Shown: positions 36,487 to 48,133 of the stretch, in pieces
Numbering within the stretch: position 1 is the stretch's first letter
Layout: each line of letters opens with the position of its first letter
NCBI GenBank assembly: GCA_029204225.1
Contig: CM055103.1
Location: 54,765,426-54,829,425 of the forward strand
Source: Diphasiastrum complanatum
Taxonomy: Eukaryota > Streptophyta > Lycopodiopsida > Lycopodiales > Lycopodiaceae
Length of the DNA stretch: 64,000 nucleotides
Direction of reading: 5' to 3'
Notes under the pieces: generated by a model
What the model was told of the DNA's origin: nothing
What the model saw: the letters and a program-made list of their open reading frames with translations, nothing else
Database searches by the model: none
Translations under genes and position numbers: made by a program

Positions 36487-36504
36487 CCGAGTCAATTGAC
36501 TCGG
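36487..36504. repeat. Perfect 18-bp palindrome
   Basis: CCGAGTCAATTGACTCGG reads the same on both strands, in otherwise non-coding DNA just after the C48-like exon. No function is known. Confidence 0.9.
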
Positions 36505-36889
36505 TTCTTTTGGATTTGCAATATAAATGTTGAGCATTTTCAATGAATGAGATATATGAGTTTCGTCAATAGATGTTGATGAACTTATTATCTCATGCAA
36601 CACCAAGTTGAGCTACGAAAACGGGAGGCCAATCAAGTCCACATCTGACACTAGTGCAGGGTGGAGATAATCCATATTACTTTGAGCTGTAAATAATAGA
36701 ATAAATAGAGATATACATTTTTCTATGTAATGCCCTGTGAATAATTATGGCCATATAGAAAGATAGAGACAATGAGAAAAAAACATCCATTTTCAAATAC
36801 AGGACACACATGTACATTCTCAGAAAATGAGAAATATATTGATATTTATAAGAGCTTTTACAGATCTTGTATCATGGTTGCTCTATTAT

Positions 36890-38596
36890 CTAAACAATTC
36901 CACCCAAATCTTTGCATTTGATTTTCTCTTCATGTCTTTTAGGTATCTGCACAAACATACATTAATCAGATTACAGTTAGTGATCCGAATATTGACAAAA
37001 AGGATAATGAATACAAATTCATGGATTTCACATACCAATTTTCCATCCAATATAAAGCTGAAATATTCGAGGATATCTTGCTGTAAAAGTGTCAATTCCG
37101 TTCTAATATAGAATAAGGTCCAGTCTTGCTAAACCTCAATAGTAATAAGTAAATCCCCATTTGCCATGATATCAATGCATATACGATTAGTGTGTCCAAT
37201 GTTGTCTAGATCTTGATCTAATTGGGCCCGAGTACCATTGTGTTCTTTCCATCTCTGATAATGAAACACCATACTAAGCATTTTCTTTTCTATATTGTAT
37301 CTAAATGATATGGATGAATGTTTGATTCTACAAGAAATATCTTCAGTGGATCTTATATCCCAACCTTTGTTCATGAATTTGAATAAAAAATCATCTGATA
37401 GATTTTTGCAAACAAACAATGTGGGAGTTTAATGCACTTCCGTGTTTGAAAAAGAGCTGACAAACAATGACATTGGAAAAAACCAGCTTAAGCGCACATT
37501 TCTTGATCCAGTATTAGTTATGAGTGACTTTTGTACATCATTATATAGCTTGGAACGGAAGCATTTTATTATATTGTTGTTGACTGCAATCCACCACATG
37601 TTATCTTGAAAATTAGGTAAAGGTATATACTCTAGTTTTCTCATTCCTCCATTTGTGTCTGGAATATACATAGCATCACAAAAAATAATTTCAGAATCTA
37701 CAAGTTCTTTTGTCGTTCGTCCTTTGTATTGCAATTTGCCAATTTCTGAATGGATGACATCTATAATACCTTTCAACACAAGACAAGTAACCTATAGTAG
37801 AAAACTCACTTCCCAACCATCATTGCCCATTAATATTCCTCCTGCATACCTTAACCAACCATACATGCCCACGACCCATAAAATTTTTTAGTGAACAAGA
37901 CTTATAAATAATTCAACATGATTAGAAACCAACAACAATTTTCAAAATTATTAGAAACCTAAACGAGCAACTACTACTAGAAACTTTAGCCAACAACTAC
38001 TATTTATAATCACAAAATTTGGAACTGAAATCTTTACACAACATAATGCTATGCAACATGCACTAAAGAATATCCCTAAAATGTACAAAAATGTTAATTG
38101 TTCATGTAATCCCATGAATATGACAACAAACTCTATTTATGCATATCCATCAAAAATTCTGAAGCAACATGAGGGCTACAATGTAATATTGCAATTTATG
38201 AGGTTATGAAATTGGTGTCCGATATGTGAAACATGACTAGTATTACCCGTGGGCAAGCTTTCTGAGATCTTTCCTTGCAACTTTTCATGACATCTTATAA
38301 TTGCATCATCAACAGCATTGATAAAAGCAGCACTGCCCCAAACATCATCATCATCCATCAAATTGATTTTCCTTAATATTGCATGTCTTGAAGTGGTTTC
38401 TGCATTATAATTTGTCAAGCACACATTTTTTGGGCATTGCATTCCGACCTCCAAAACATTCCTATCACCTGCTAAAATATTCTTTGGAGAAATTGCATCA
38501 GAAGCTGTGACACATTTATTCCCTTGTTCCTGTGATGCTATTTCAATTGAATCAGGTGCAGAAGGAAGCTCACAAAGACCAACTATAGGAGTTTTG
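36890..38596 (-). pseudogene. Unrecognised spliced gene, interrupted by the composite Copia
   Basis: Three minus-strand blocks are seen. At 38596-38176 a frame enters from the Copia junction (KTPIVGLCELPSAPDS..) and includes MDDDDVWGSAAFINAVDDAI. At 37779-37036 one frame has two stops (TAA 37431, TAG 37131), with NFQDNMWWIAVNNN, RLSWFFPMSLFVSS and FHYQRWKEHNGTRAQ, and ends at a GTATGTG donor. At 36946-36890 a short exon after TGCAG (IPKRHEEKIKCKD) ends in TAG. Exon-intron borders are good. I do not recognise the family. The sequence reads like a nuclear protein gene with one lost exon-intron context beyond 46425. The Copia landed at its TTTTG and the 3' part was left to decay. Confidence 0.45.
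38592..38596. repeat. Target site duplication TTTTG, left
   Basis: TTTTG directly precedes the first LTR (TGTGAAGAATTG). The same five bases follow the last LTR at 46425-46429. Confidence 0.85.
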
Positions 38597-39297
38597 TGTG
38601 AAGAATTGCCAAAAGTTGGCAAATCTAGCTTGATCAAAAACCATGTAGAATAGTGTAAATTGTGTACACAAGTGGGTCCCGCACATGTGAGGCCATGATG
38701 CCACATGGAAAACCCATCCTAATGTAGGTTAGGTCAATTCAAGAGAGTTGATCATGTCTATTTGGTGGTCATCCCTATTTTATAGGACCTACACCTAAGT
38801 TTAAGGTGAAAATTTGACCAACTAGCTACCTACCAAGCATAACTCTAGGATCTAGGCTAGGGTTTCATTTTAGGGCAAGAAGGGTGAGTTAACTACCTTA
38901 TTACATGCTGGAAATCCACCTAACTTCAAGAAGGAAGTCGAATTTGCTATGTATTCCAAGCTCCCATAGTGAGAAGATAGAAACTTTTTGGAGCTCATTG
39001 GCAATCTCAAGCTAGTTCACTATGTACATTGAGTTTTTGTGATCCAAATGAAACCAAATCAATTTCTACTTGTTTCTCAAATTGAAGGCCGTACTACAGC
39101 CTATAGTACACATGTGTGGGCTCGGATTTCAATTTTTATCAATGCTTTTGATTGTTAATGCTTGTTGTTTGTCAAATTACCAATCTAGATCAACTTTTTT
39201 GTGTCTAGTGTTTTGATAGATTGTTAAGCAAGCATCCAATCACTCTTGTGGATCTTTTGTAGATCCATTTATGGTCCTAAAGTACAGTACTTTCACA
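38597..39297 (+). repeat. LTR A of the composite Copia, 701 bp
   Basis: Starts TGTGAAGAATTGCC and ends AGTACTTTCACA. The primer site TGGTATCAGAGCC follows at once (39298-39310). Confidence 0.93.
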
Positions 39298-39310
39298 TGG
39301 TATCAGAGCC
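39298..39310 (+). other. Primer binding site, first internal region
   Basis: TGGTATCAGAGCC is the usual initiator-tRNA-Met PBS of plant Copia elements, directly after LTR A. The equivalent site after LTR B (42864) reads TGGTATCAAAGCC, with one change. Confidence 0.9.
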
Positions 39311-40102
39311 AAGTACAAGAGCATAAGCCATTGATCTAATGCAAATCCATTTTTAGCAAGTTTTGGTTCTAAAAGCTAGTATTGAGAGGGCAAGCTAGAA
39401 TCTTGATTTTGGTGAGGATATTTGATCCCAAACTTGGTAGGGGTCCAAATCCGTACTGTCCACATGTGTGGGCACCTCTGAACCTGCATTTAATGCATGG
39501 TATTCATTTGATCCAAAAAAATTCAATTTGTGAGCTGTTCGTGTAATTTTTGGTGGAGATCCTAGGATAATCTACCAAGATCATTTGCCATTGATTAGAT
39601 TTGACTTTGTTTCATGGAATCTAATTAGTCTAGGTTGAGTTCAAGTCCTATTAAGGTTAAAAACAGGTCTTGAAAGTACACCAAGAAGGAAGAAAGAGAT
39701 TAAGTCATTTTTTTGTCCAAAAATAGCCAAAATTGGCAAGATTTGATTGTAAGTAGATTTCACATCATCTTATCTTCATTCCAACTTTGTGAGGGAGTGC
39801 TAGAACTGAGATTATAAGTCCAATTTTTGGATTAGAAATCTAATTTGAGTGAAAAACTACAAGAGAGAGACCTTAGTGAGTTTCTAGAGACAATCAAATC
39901 CATTTCTTGGCAAGATTTGTTTGAAAGTAATTTTCACTTCATCTTATCTTCATTCCAGCTTTGTGAGGGAGTGATAGAACTGTGATTATAAGTCCATTTG
40001 TTGGTTTAGAAATCAAATTTGAGTGAAACACTGCAAGTGTGAGACCTTTGTGAGTTTCAAGTCAATCAAATCTATTTTTTGTTTGTAGAAGTCACTAGTA
40101 AG

Positions 40103-41972
40103 ATGGGATCTGCTGGAGCATACCTTCTATAAGCTAGTGAGAGATTGAAATCTACAAATTATGCTATTTGGAAGGTTAGTATGGAGTCACTCTTGGTGCT
40201 CCAAGACCTTTATGAGTTCTTGATTGAAGATGAAGATGAACCTCTAGGTGCACAAGAGTTAGCTAGATACAAGAAGAGATCTAGGCTTGCACTTCATTGT
40301 GTGAAGATGAATGTGAGCAATGATTTGTTGAGAGAAGTATCAGCATGTACTAGTGCTAAGGAGGCTTGGGAGTCTTTAAAATCAATCTATGAGTCTAGCA
40401 ACACTTCTAGAGTTCTTATGCTTAGAAATCAGATTTTGCAAAGCATGAAGAGAAGTGAGGAGAGTGCACATGATTATGTACTTATAATCAAGTCTCTAAA
40501 TAGGGAGTTGGCTTCCATTGGAGAGAAGATTCATGATGGAGAGCTTGTACAAATTGTTCTTAGGTCTAGGAGATGACTTTGCAAATTTGGTCCAAAGGTT
40601 TGCCATCCAAGACACTTTGCCAACTATAGAAAAACTTCACAGTGTATTAGTGGCTGAAGAGTGTAGGATGCTCCATGCAAAACCTAGGATGAGTTCCTTG
40701 TCTTTGCAGGATGGTGATGAGAAAGCCAATTTCTCATTCAAGGGCAAAAAGAAGACCAATGGAAATAAGAAGCATCCAAAGGAGGCCAACAAATAGAATG
40801 ATGCATCAAGCTCAAAGGACAAGTCAAAGCAAAAATGCTTCTTTTGTGGAAAGAAGGGGCATTATGCATCTGAATGTTACAAGAGGCTAAGAGCACAAGT
40901 GGAGGACAAACAAGGAAACCTTGCAAAGGAGGAGGAGGAGGAGGATAAAGTAGATGTATTCTTGATGGCATCTACATCCTCACCAACAAGCAATAGCAAT
41001 TCAAGAGACAATTGGTGGATCGACAGTGGGGCTAGCTCCCACATGTCTTGTGAGAAGGAATTTTTCTCAACCTTATACTCTTTCAATGATGCTAAAAAGT
41101 TTGTCTTTACTGCAAATGATGAAGAGTGTAGGATAGATGGTGTTGGCACCATCTCTTTGTATCTAGAATCCTCAAAATTCATGGATCTAAAAAATGTCCT
41201 TTATGTACCATCAATCACCAAGAATATGCTTAGTGTTGGTCTACTCTTAGAAAGTGGTTTGGATGTCCACTTTAAGCATGTTGTTTGCTTCATCTTGAAG
41301 AATGATGTTTGCATTGCAAAGGGATTTAAACATGGAAGATTGTTTAAGTTGGAAGCTAGTGTTTCTTTTGAAAGAATGAGCTTGGCAAAGGAGGAGATCT
41401 TGGCAAAGTGTGACCTTGCTTGCATTGAGGAGGAGCATCAAAAGGAGGAAGATCTTGAGGATCAGCCTCAAAGCATGAGAGTTCCAAGGGAGTCCTCAAT
41501 GACAATGGCCGAGTCATCAAATTGCATGCAAATTATCCATTCAAGCGTGCATCTTGCAAGGGTGGTGAGCATTGGAGAGTCTACTATCTTTGAATACTTT
41601 TTGGAAAGTAGTAGCAGACATGAGGTGACTTGTTTCTTATCTTTAAGATTCATAGTGTTTATTACTTTGTATGACAAGACAATGAAATGGGATGCTTTGA
41701 AATCTACATTTGTTGTTGATAAAGCAATTTCATTGGATAACTATTTTTGTAATAGTTTGAATAGAGTCATAAAAGATGAAACATCATTTTCTTTGGAAAT
41801 CTTTGTGTCCACATGCTTTGTGCATGATCATTCCAATGTAAGGTCCAAAGATTATCCTATTTCAATGACAGGAATAATGGTAGTGTTTTGCTCTTCAGGT
41901 AGAGATTGTAAAATCTACTTGTTTTCAACCAAAGAATTTGTCAATGGTGGAAATGTGATCTTTCAAGAGTGA
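40103..41972 (+). pseudogene. Copia gag-protease polyprotein, first internal copy
   Basis: From ATG 40103 the frame has TAA at 40130-40132, then the UBN2-type gag (STNYAIWKVSMESLL, ..NTSRVLMLRNQILQSM). A one-base loss near 40563 shifts the frame. Gag goes on from 40518 to TAG 40796 and past it to a CCHC knuckle (CFFCGKKGHYASEC, about 40832-40873). The frame at 40899-41972 has the intact protease box WWIDSGASSHMS and VLYVPSITKNMLSVG. The remaining 230 residues match no pol domain except perhaps a weak STKEFVNGGNVIFQE, like the end of the Copia integrase region. Its lesions differ from those of the second copy. Confidence 0.85.
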
Positions 41973-42162
41973 AAGATTTGTAAACTTGAAGAAGCACCTT
42001 TGGATCAACACCTTATTCAATTCATTGATGTTTTGGAGTCAAGTCAAGTGGAGGATCGAGCTCAAGACCCGAGGACTCCAAGAAGAATTTTGAGTATCAA
42101 GATGGAGCCATCAAGGCTCAATCATATGGATCAAGCAAGGCAAGTTGTCTTTGGCAACATTA

Positions 42163-42863
42163 TGTGAAGAATTGCCAAAAATTGGCAAATCTAGCTTGAT
42201 CAAAAACCATGTAGAATAGTGTAAATTGTGTACACAAGTGGGTCCCACACATGTGAGGCAATGATGCCACATGGGAAACCCATCCTAATGTAGGTTAGGT
42301 CAAGTCAAGAGAGTTGGTCATGTCTATTTGGTGGTCATCCCTACTCTATAGGACCTACACCTAAGTTTAAGGTGAAAATTTGACCAACTAGCTACCTACC
42401 AAGCATAACTCTACGAAATAGACTAGGGTTTCATTTTAGGTCAAGGAGAGTGAGTTAACTTCCTTATTACATGCTGGAAATCCACCTAACATCAAGAAGG
42501 AAGTCAAATTTGCTATGTATTCCCTCTCTCCATAGTGAGAAGATAGAAAATTTTTGGAGCTCATTGGCAATCTCAAGCTAGTTCACTATGTACATTGAGT
42601 TTTTGTGATCCAAATGAAACCAAATAAATTTCTATTTGTTTATCAGGTTGAAGGCCGTACTACAGCCTGTAGTACACACGTGTGGGCTCGAATTTCAATG
42701 TTTAGTAATGCTTTTGATAGTTAATGCTTGTTGTTTGTCAAATTGCCAATCTAGATCAACTTTTTTGTGTCTAGTTTTTTGATAGATTGTTAAGCAAGCA
42801 TCCAATCACTCTTGTGGATCTTTTGTAGATCCATTTATGGTCCTAAAGTACAGTACTTTCACA
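42163..42863 (+). repeat. LTR B of the composite Copia, 701 bp
   Basis: Same length and ends as LTR A, very similar. It abuts truncated internal sequence (..GGCAACATTA) with no polypurine tract before it. Confidence 0.92.
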
Positions 42864-43668
42864 TGGTATCAAAGCCAAGTACAAGAGCATAAGCCATTGA
42901 TCCAATGCAAATCTATTTTTAGCAAGTTTTGGTGCTAAGAGCTAGTATGGAGAGGGCAAGCTAGAATCTTGATTCTGGTGAAGAGATTTGATCCCAAACT
43001 TGGTAGGGGTCCAAATCCGTACTGTCCACATGTGTGGGCACCTCTGAACCTGCATTTAATGCAAGGTATTCATTTGATCCAAAAAAATTCAATTTGTGAG
43101 CTATTGGTGTAATTTTTGGTGGAGATCCTAGGATAATCTACCAAGATCATTTGCCATTGATTAGATTTGAATTTGTTTCATGGAATCTAATTAATCTAGG
43201 CTGAGTTCAAGTCCTATTAAGTTTAGAAACAGGTCTTGAAAGTACACCAAGAAGGAAAAAAGAGATTAAGTCATTTTTTTGTCCAAAAATAGCCAAAATT
43301 GGCAAGATTTGATTGTAAGTAGATTTCACATCATCTTATCTTCATTCCAACTTTGTGAGGGAGTTCTAGAACTGAGATTATAAGTCCAATTTTTGGATTA
43401 GAAATCTAATTTGAGTGAAAAACTACAAGAGAGAGACCTTGGTGAGTTTCTAGAGACAATCAAATCCATTTCTTGGCAAGATTTGTTTGAAAGTAATTTT
43501 CACTTCATCTTATCTTCATTCCAGCTTTGTGAGGGAGTGATAGAACTGTGATTATAAGTCCATTTGTTGGATTAGAAATCAAATTTGAGTGAAACACTGC
43601 AAGTGTGAGACCTTTGTGAGTTTCAAGTCAATCAAATTTATTTCTTGTTTGTAGAAGTCACTAGTAAG

Positions 43669-45825
43669 ATGGGATCTGCTGGAGCATACCTTCTAGAAGC
43701 TAGTGAGAGGTTGAATTCTACAAATTATGCTATTTGGAAGGTTTGAATGGATTCACTCTTAGTGCTCCAAGACCTTTATGAGTTCTTGATTGAAGATGAA
43801 GATTGACCTCTAGGTGCACAGGAGTTAGCTAGATACAAGAAGAGATCTAGGCTTGCACTTCATTGTGTGAAGATGAATGTGAGCAATGATTTGTTGAGAG
43901 AAGTATCAACTTGTACTAATGCTAAAGAGGCTTGGGAGTCTTTAAAATCAATCTATGAGTCTAGCAACACTTCTAGAGTTCTTATGCTTAGAATTCAAAT
44001 TTTGCAAAGCATGAGGAGAAGTGAGGAGAGTGCACAGGATTATGTACTCAGAACCAAGTCTCTAAATAAGGAGTTGGCTTCCATTGGAGAGAAGATTCAT
44101 GATGGAGAGCTTGTACAAATTGTCCTTAATGTTCTAGGAGATGACTTTGCAAATTTGGTCCAAAGTTTTGCCATCCAAGACACTTTGCCAACTATAGAAA
44201 AACTTCACAGTGTATTAGTGGCTGAAGAGTGTAGGATGCTCCATGCAAAATCTAGGATGAGTTCCTTGTCTTTGCAGGATGGTGATGAGAAAGCCAATTT
44301 CTCATTCAAGGGCAAAAAGAAGACCAATGGAAAGAAGAAGCATCCAAAGGAGGCCAAAGAAGAGGATGATGCATCAAGCTCAAAGGAAAAGTCAAAGCAG
44401 AAATGCTTCTTTTGTGGAAGGAAGGGGCATTATGCATCTGAATGCTAAAAGAGGCTAAGAGCACAAGTGGAGGAGGACAAACAAGGAAACCTTGCAAAGG
44501 ACGAGGAGGAGGATGAAGTAGATGTATTCTTGATGGCATCTACATCCTCACGAACAAGCAATAGCAATACAAGAGACAATTGGTGGATCGACAATGGGTC
44601 TAGCTCCCACGTGTCTTGTGAAAAGGACTTTTTCTCAACCTTACACTCATTCAATGATGCTAAAAAGTTTGTCTTTACTGCAAATGATGAAGAGTGTAGG
44701 ATAGATGGTGTTGGCACCATCTCTTTGTGTCTAGAATCCTCAAAATGCATGGATCTAGAAAATGTCCTTTATGTACCATCAATCACCAAGAATATGCTTA
44801 GTGTTGGTCTACTTTTAGAAAGTGGTTTGGATGTCCACTTTAAGCATGGTGTTTGCTTCATCTTGAAGAATGATTTTTGCATTGTAAAGGGATTTAAACA
44901 TGGAAGATTGTTTAAGTTGGAAGCTAGTGTTGCTTTTGAAAGAATGAGCTTGGCAAAGGAGGAGATCACTCAAGAGGAGATATTGGCAAAGTGTGATCTT
45001 GCTTGCATTGAGGAGGAGCATCAAAAGGAGGAAGATCTTGAGGATCAGCCTCAAAGCATGAGAGTTCCAAGGGAGTCCTCAATGACAATGTCCGAGTCAT
45101 CAAATTGCATGCAAATTGTCCATTCAAGTGTGCATCTTGCAAGGGTGGTGAGCATTGGAGAGTCTACTATCTTTGAATACTTTTTGGAAAGTATTAGTAG
45201 ACATGAGGTGACTTGTTTCTTACCTTTAAGATTCATGGTGTTTATTACTTTGTATGACAAGACAATGAAATAGGATGCTTTGAAATCTACATTTGTTGTT
45301 GATAAAGCAATTTCATTGGATAACTATTTTTGTAATAGTTTGAATAGTGTCATAAAAGATGAAACATCATTTGTATTGGAAATCTTTGGGTCCACATGCT
45401 TTGAGCATGATCATTCCAATGTAAGGACCAAAGATTATCCTATTTCAATGATAGGAATAATGGTAGTGTTTTGCTCTTCAAGTAGAGATTGTAGAATCTA
45501 CTTGTTTTCAACCAAAGAATTTGTCAATGGTGGAAATGTGATCTTTCAAGAGTGGAAGATTTGTAAACTTGAAGAAGCACCTTTGGATCAACACATTATT
45601 CAATTCATTGATGTTTTGGAGTCAAGTCGAGTGGAGGAGCAAGCTCAAGACCCGAGGACTCCAAGAAGAACCTTGAGTATCAAGATGGAGCCATCTAGGC
45701 TCAATCATATGGATCAAGCAAGACAAGTTGTCTTTGGCAACATTATTTATGCACTTAATATTTTAATTGATGTATCTTCAAGTGCACAAAATGCCTTGGA
45801 ATCCATGGCTTGGCATGATGTTTAG
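43669..45825 (+). pseudogene. Copia gag-protease polyprotein, second internal copy
   Basis: One frame of 719 codons runs from ATG 43669 to TAG 45825 and is broken only by stops at 43744 (TGA), 43804 (TGA), 44446 (TAA, directly after the CCHC knuckle CFFCGRKGHYASEC) and 45271 (TAG). So the ancestral product was a single chain of about 718 residues: gag, knuckle, protease and a C-terminal region of unknown role. The protease box reads WWIDNGSSSHVS, so the active-site DSG has become DNG. It shows directly that the short coding region is the family's normal form and not a private deletion of one copy. Confidence 0.88.
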
Positions 45826-46020
45826 TTTTGAAGTGTGCTACATGTATATAGACACATTTATGGAACATCTTGTAAGGGATCCTCTAAGAGGTGGTGAAAG
45901 ATCCTTCATGGACATCATTCTCTATTGGAATCTCAAAAGTTCCTTGTTTGTAGCTGGATTTTTTAGACACTTCTAAAAGCATTCATTCATCTAGCAAGAG
46001 AGTTGTAGATAGGTCAAGCT

Positions 46021-46035
46021 AAATCTGAGGAGGAG
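46021..46035 (+). other. Polypurine tract before LTR C
   Basis: AAATCTGAGGAGGAG directly precedes the LTR start TGTGAAG, as expected for the 3' end of a Copia internal region. Confidence 0.8.
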
Positions 46036-46424
46036 TGTGAAGAATTGCCAAAAATTGGCAAAACTAGCTTGATCAAAAACCATGTAGAATAGGGTGAGTT
46101 AACTTCCTTATTACATGCTGGAAATCCACCTAACTTCAAGAAGGAAGTCGAATTTGCTATGTATTCCAAGCTCCCATATTGAGAAGATAGAAAATTTTTG
46201 GAGCTCACTGGCAATCTCAAGCTAGTTCACTATGTACATTGAGTTTTTGTGATCCAAATGAAACCAAATCAATTTATACTTGTTTCTCAGATTGAAGGCC
46301 GTACTACAGCCTATAGTACACACGTGTGTATCTAGTTTTTTAATAGATTGTTAAGCAAGCATCCAATCACTCTTGTGGATCTTTTGTAGATCCATTTATG
46401 GTCCTAAAGTACAGTACTTTCACA
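46036..46424 (+). repeat. LTR C of the composite Copia, internally deleted (389 bp)
   Basis: Same ends as LTRs A and B (TGTGAAG..TTTCACA) but it lacks two inner segments of roughly 230 and 80 bp. It is followed by the target duplication TTTTG (46425-46429). Confidence 0.9.
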
Positions 46425-48133
46425 TTTTGCCCTAGATATGAATGTAAACATACATAAATTTAGAAAAAATTCTATAAAAAAGTAAGCTACGAATCTATGC
46501 AACCTACAATTAAACTATTTCACAAATTGAAAAGCCCTTTGTTTGTAGAAGTAGCAAAGACAACATACACCTATCACATAAAAAAAAACTTCCACTACAG
46601 AATAAAAAAAAAACCTAATTTCTTCATAACAAATAATAAATTTACATGTAAAACACATCATCTTAAGTTTGTTATATCGATCAATTTCCTCCGCAAAAGC
46701 ATCCTCGTAACATAAAGGTTCCTCGTTCCACACCTCACCTGCTCATTTTGAATTTTTTTTTATTATTCAAATGTGTATGCAAGTACTAAAAGAAATTTTT
46801 TGTTTTCGGTTTTGTAGATTTGTATCCATCAAACATAATTAAATGGCAACTAATATCATCTCTTGTTGGCATCATAGGTATCATTCATTCTGATATTGGT
46901 CTAGTTTAATATAAGAATTGCTCCATAAAATTAATTTTGCATTCTTCTACTTTTATTCATGATTCATCATACATAACGTACATGAACCGTATCAGTGAAA
47001 GATTGGAGGCGATATTGTCATTAGAGGAGTTCTAAATCCATAAAAAACCCTTTGTAAAGATTCTTTTTATTATTTTTTCAAATTTTTCTTACACATGGAC
47101 CAATCAAAACACTCAAATTTGAAATCTACATAACGTAACATTTTGAGTCCACATTTTGATTCCATACTAAAAATGGCATAACTTTTTAGTGGTAAGTTTG
47201 AATTTAGCAAAGTTTAGTGCATTGGAAAGCGCTCAACAAGGGCTTTCCAATGATACGATTAAAAAGTTATGGCAAGTCAAAGTATTAGTGTTATATTAAT
47301 TTAAATAATAAAAAAGGCATCTTGCACGAATTCTTAAAGGGTCTTTTTGGAACTCAAAACTCCACTATTGTATCATCTTTTTCTAACAAAGAATGGATTC
47401 CTTCAAGTTCTACTATAGTAGACAGCTTCCAATCACAATTTTCTTATGGACATTCATAATTTATGAAATATAATATGGATTTAAAAACTAATAGATTACA
47501 ATGATTTTTTTTTTCAATAAATTTGTGAGTTATTATTTTTTTATTTTTTTGGAAAATAGCGAGAATGTTTATTTCTAGTGATTTAACAAATGGAATGTTG
47601 TGATACCTCTTACATAAAAAGCTAGTATATAGCTGATCAATCGTCAATGAAATTTGGTCGTCATATAGAGAAACAAATTATATCTTTCATATGTTATTAT
47701 AGAAGATGGATTAGAGCTAACCATTAATGGAAAGTATTGGATCAAGACTTTGCATTGAACCATCCAGATTAAGTAGAAATTTATGTGAAGCAAAATGTTG
47801 TTGTTATTACAACAATTGAGGCGAAAGAGAATTCGAATTAATTGAATCACATCCAATCAAAGCTTATGTTGTTGTAGTATGCTATTTCTCAATGCTTTTG
47901 TGTTCGATTGAGTGAGTGGCACAACACCATTGCATATCAAATGGTAATGTTGTAGATCACCCAAAAAAGATTCCCAATAAAATTTAACACTTTTAAGACC
48001 ATTTTATAATTTAAAGCATATTATTTTTTTATCCTCAAAACTTTATGTACCAAATATATACAAATAATTTCTATTTTACTTAATCGTGTACAAGAAATAA
48101 TTGTTTTAAAGTCCATTGAAACACATTTAAAGG
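46425..48133. other. AT-rich non-coding stretch
   Basis: It holds the displaced upstream side of the gene cut by the Copia, possibly within an intron (TATCTAG before the rejoined exon on the minus strand). No coding block is supported. At 47220-47252 an 11-bp perfect inverted repeat, CATTGGAAAGC with a 11-base loop, could fold into a hairpin. Confidence 0.4.

Larger units (their letters stand above)
38597..46424 (+). mobile_element. Composite Copia insertion LTR-int-LTR-int-LTR
   Basis: There are three LTRs in one orientation (38597-39297, 42163-42863, 46036-46424) and two similar internal regions (39298-42162, 42864-46035). Only the outer edges carry the TTTTG duplication, so the whole came from one insertion site. 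Both internal regions encode gag, a zinc knuckle and protease followed by an unrecognised stretch, and lack integrase, RT and RNase H, so the family is non-autonomous. The first internal region stops about 290 bp short, exactly at the second LTR, and lacks the PPT. Confidence 0.92.
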
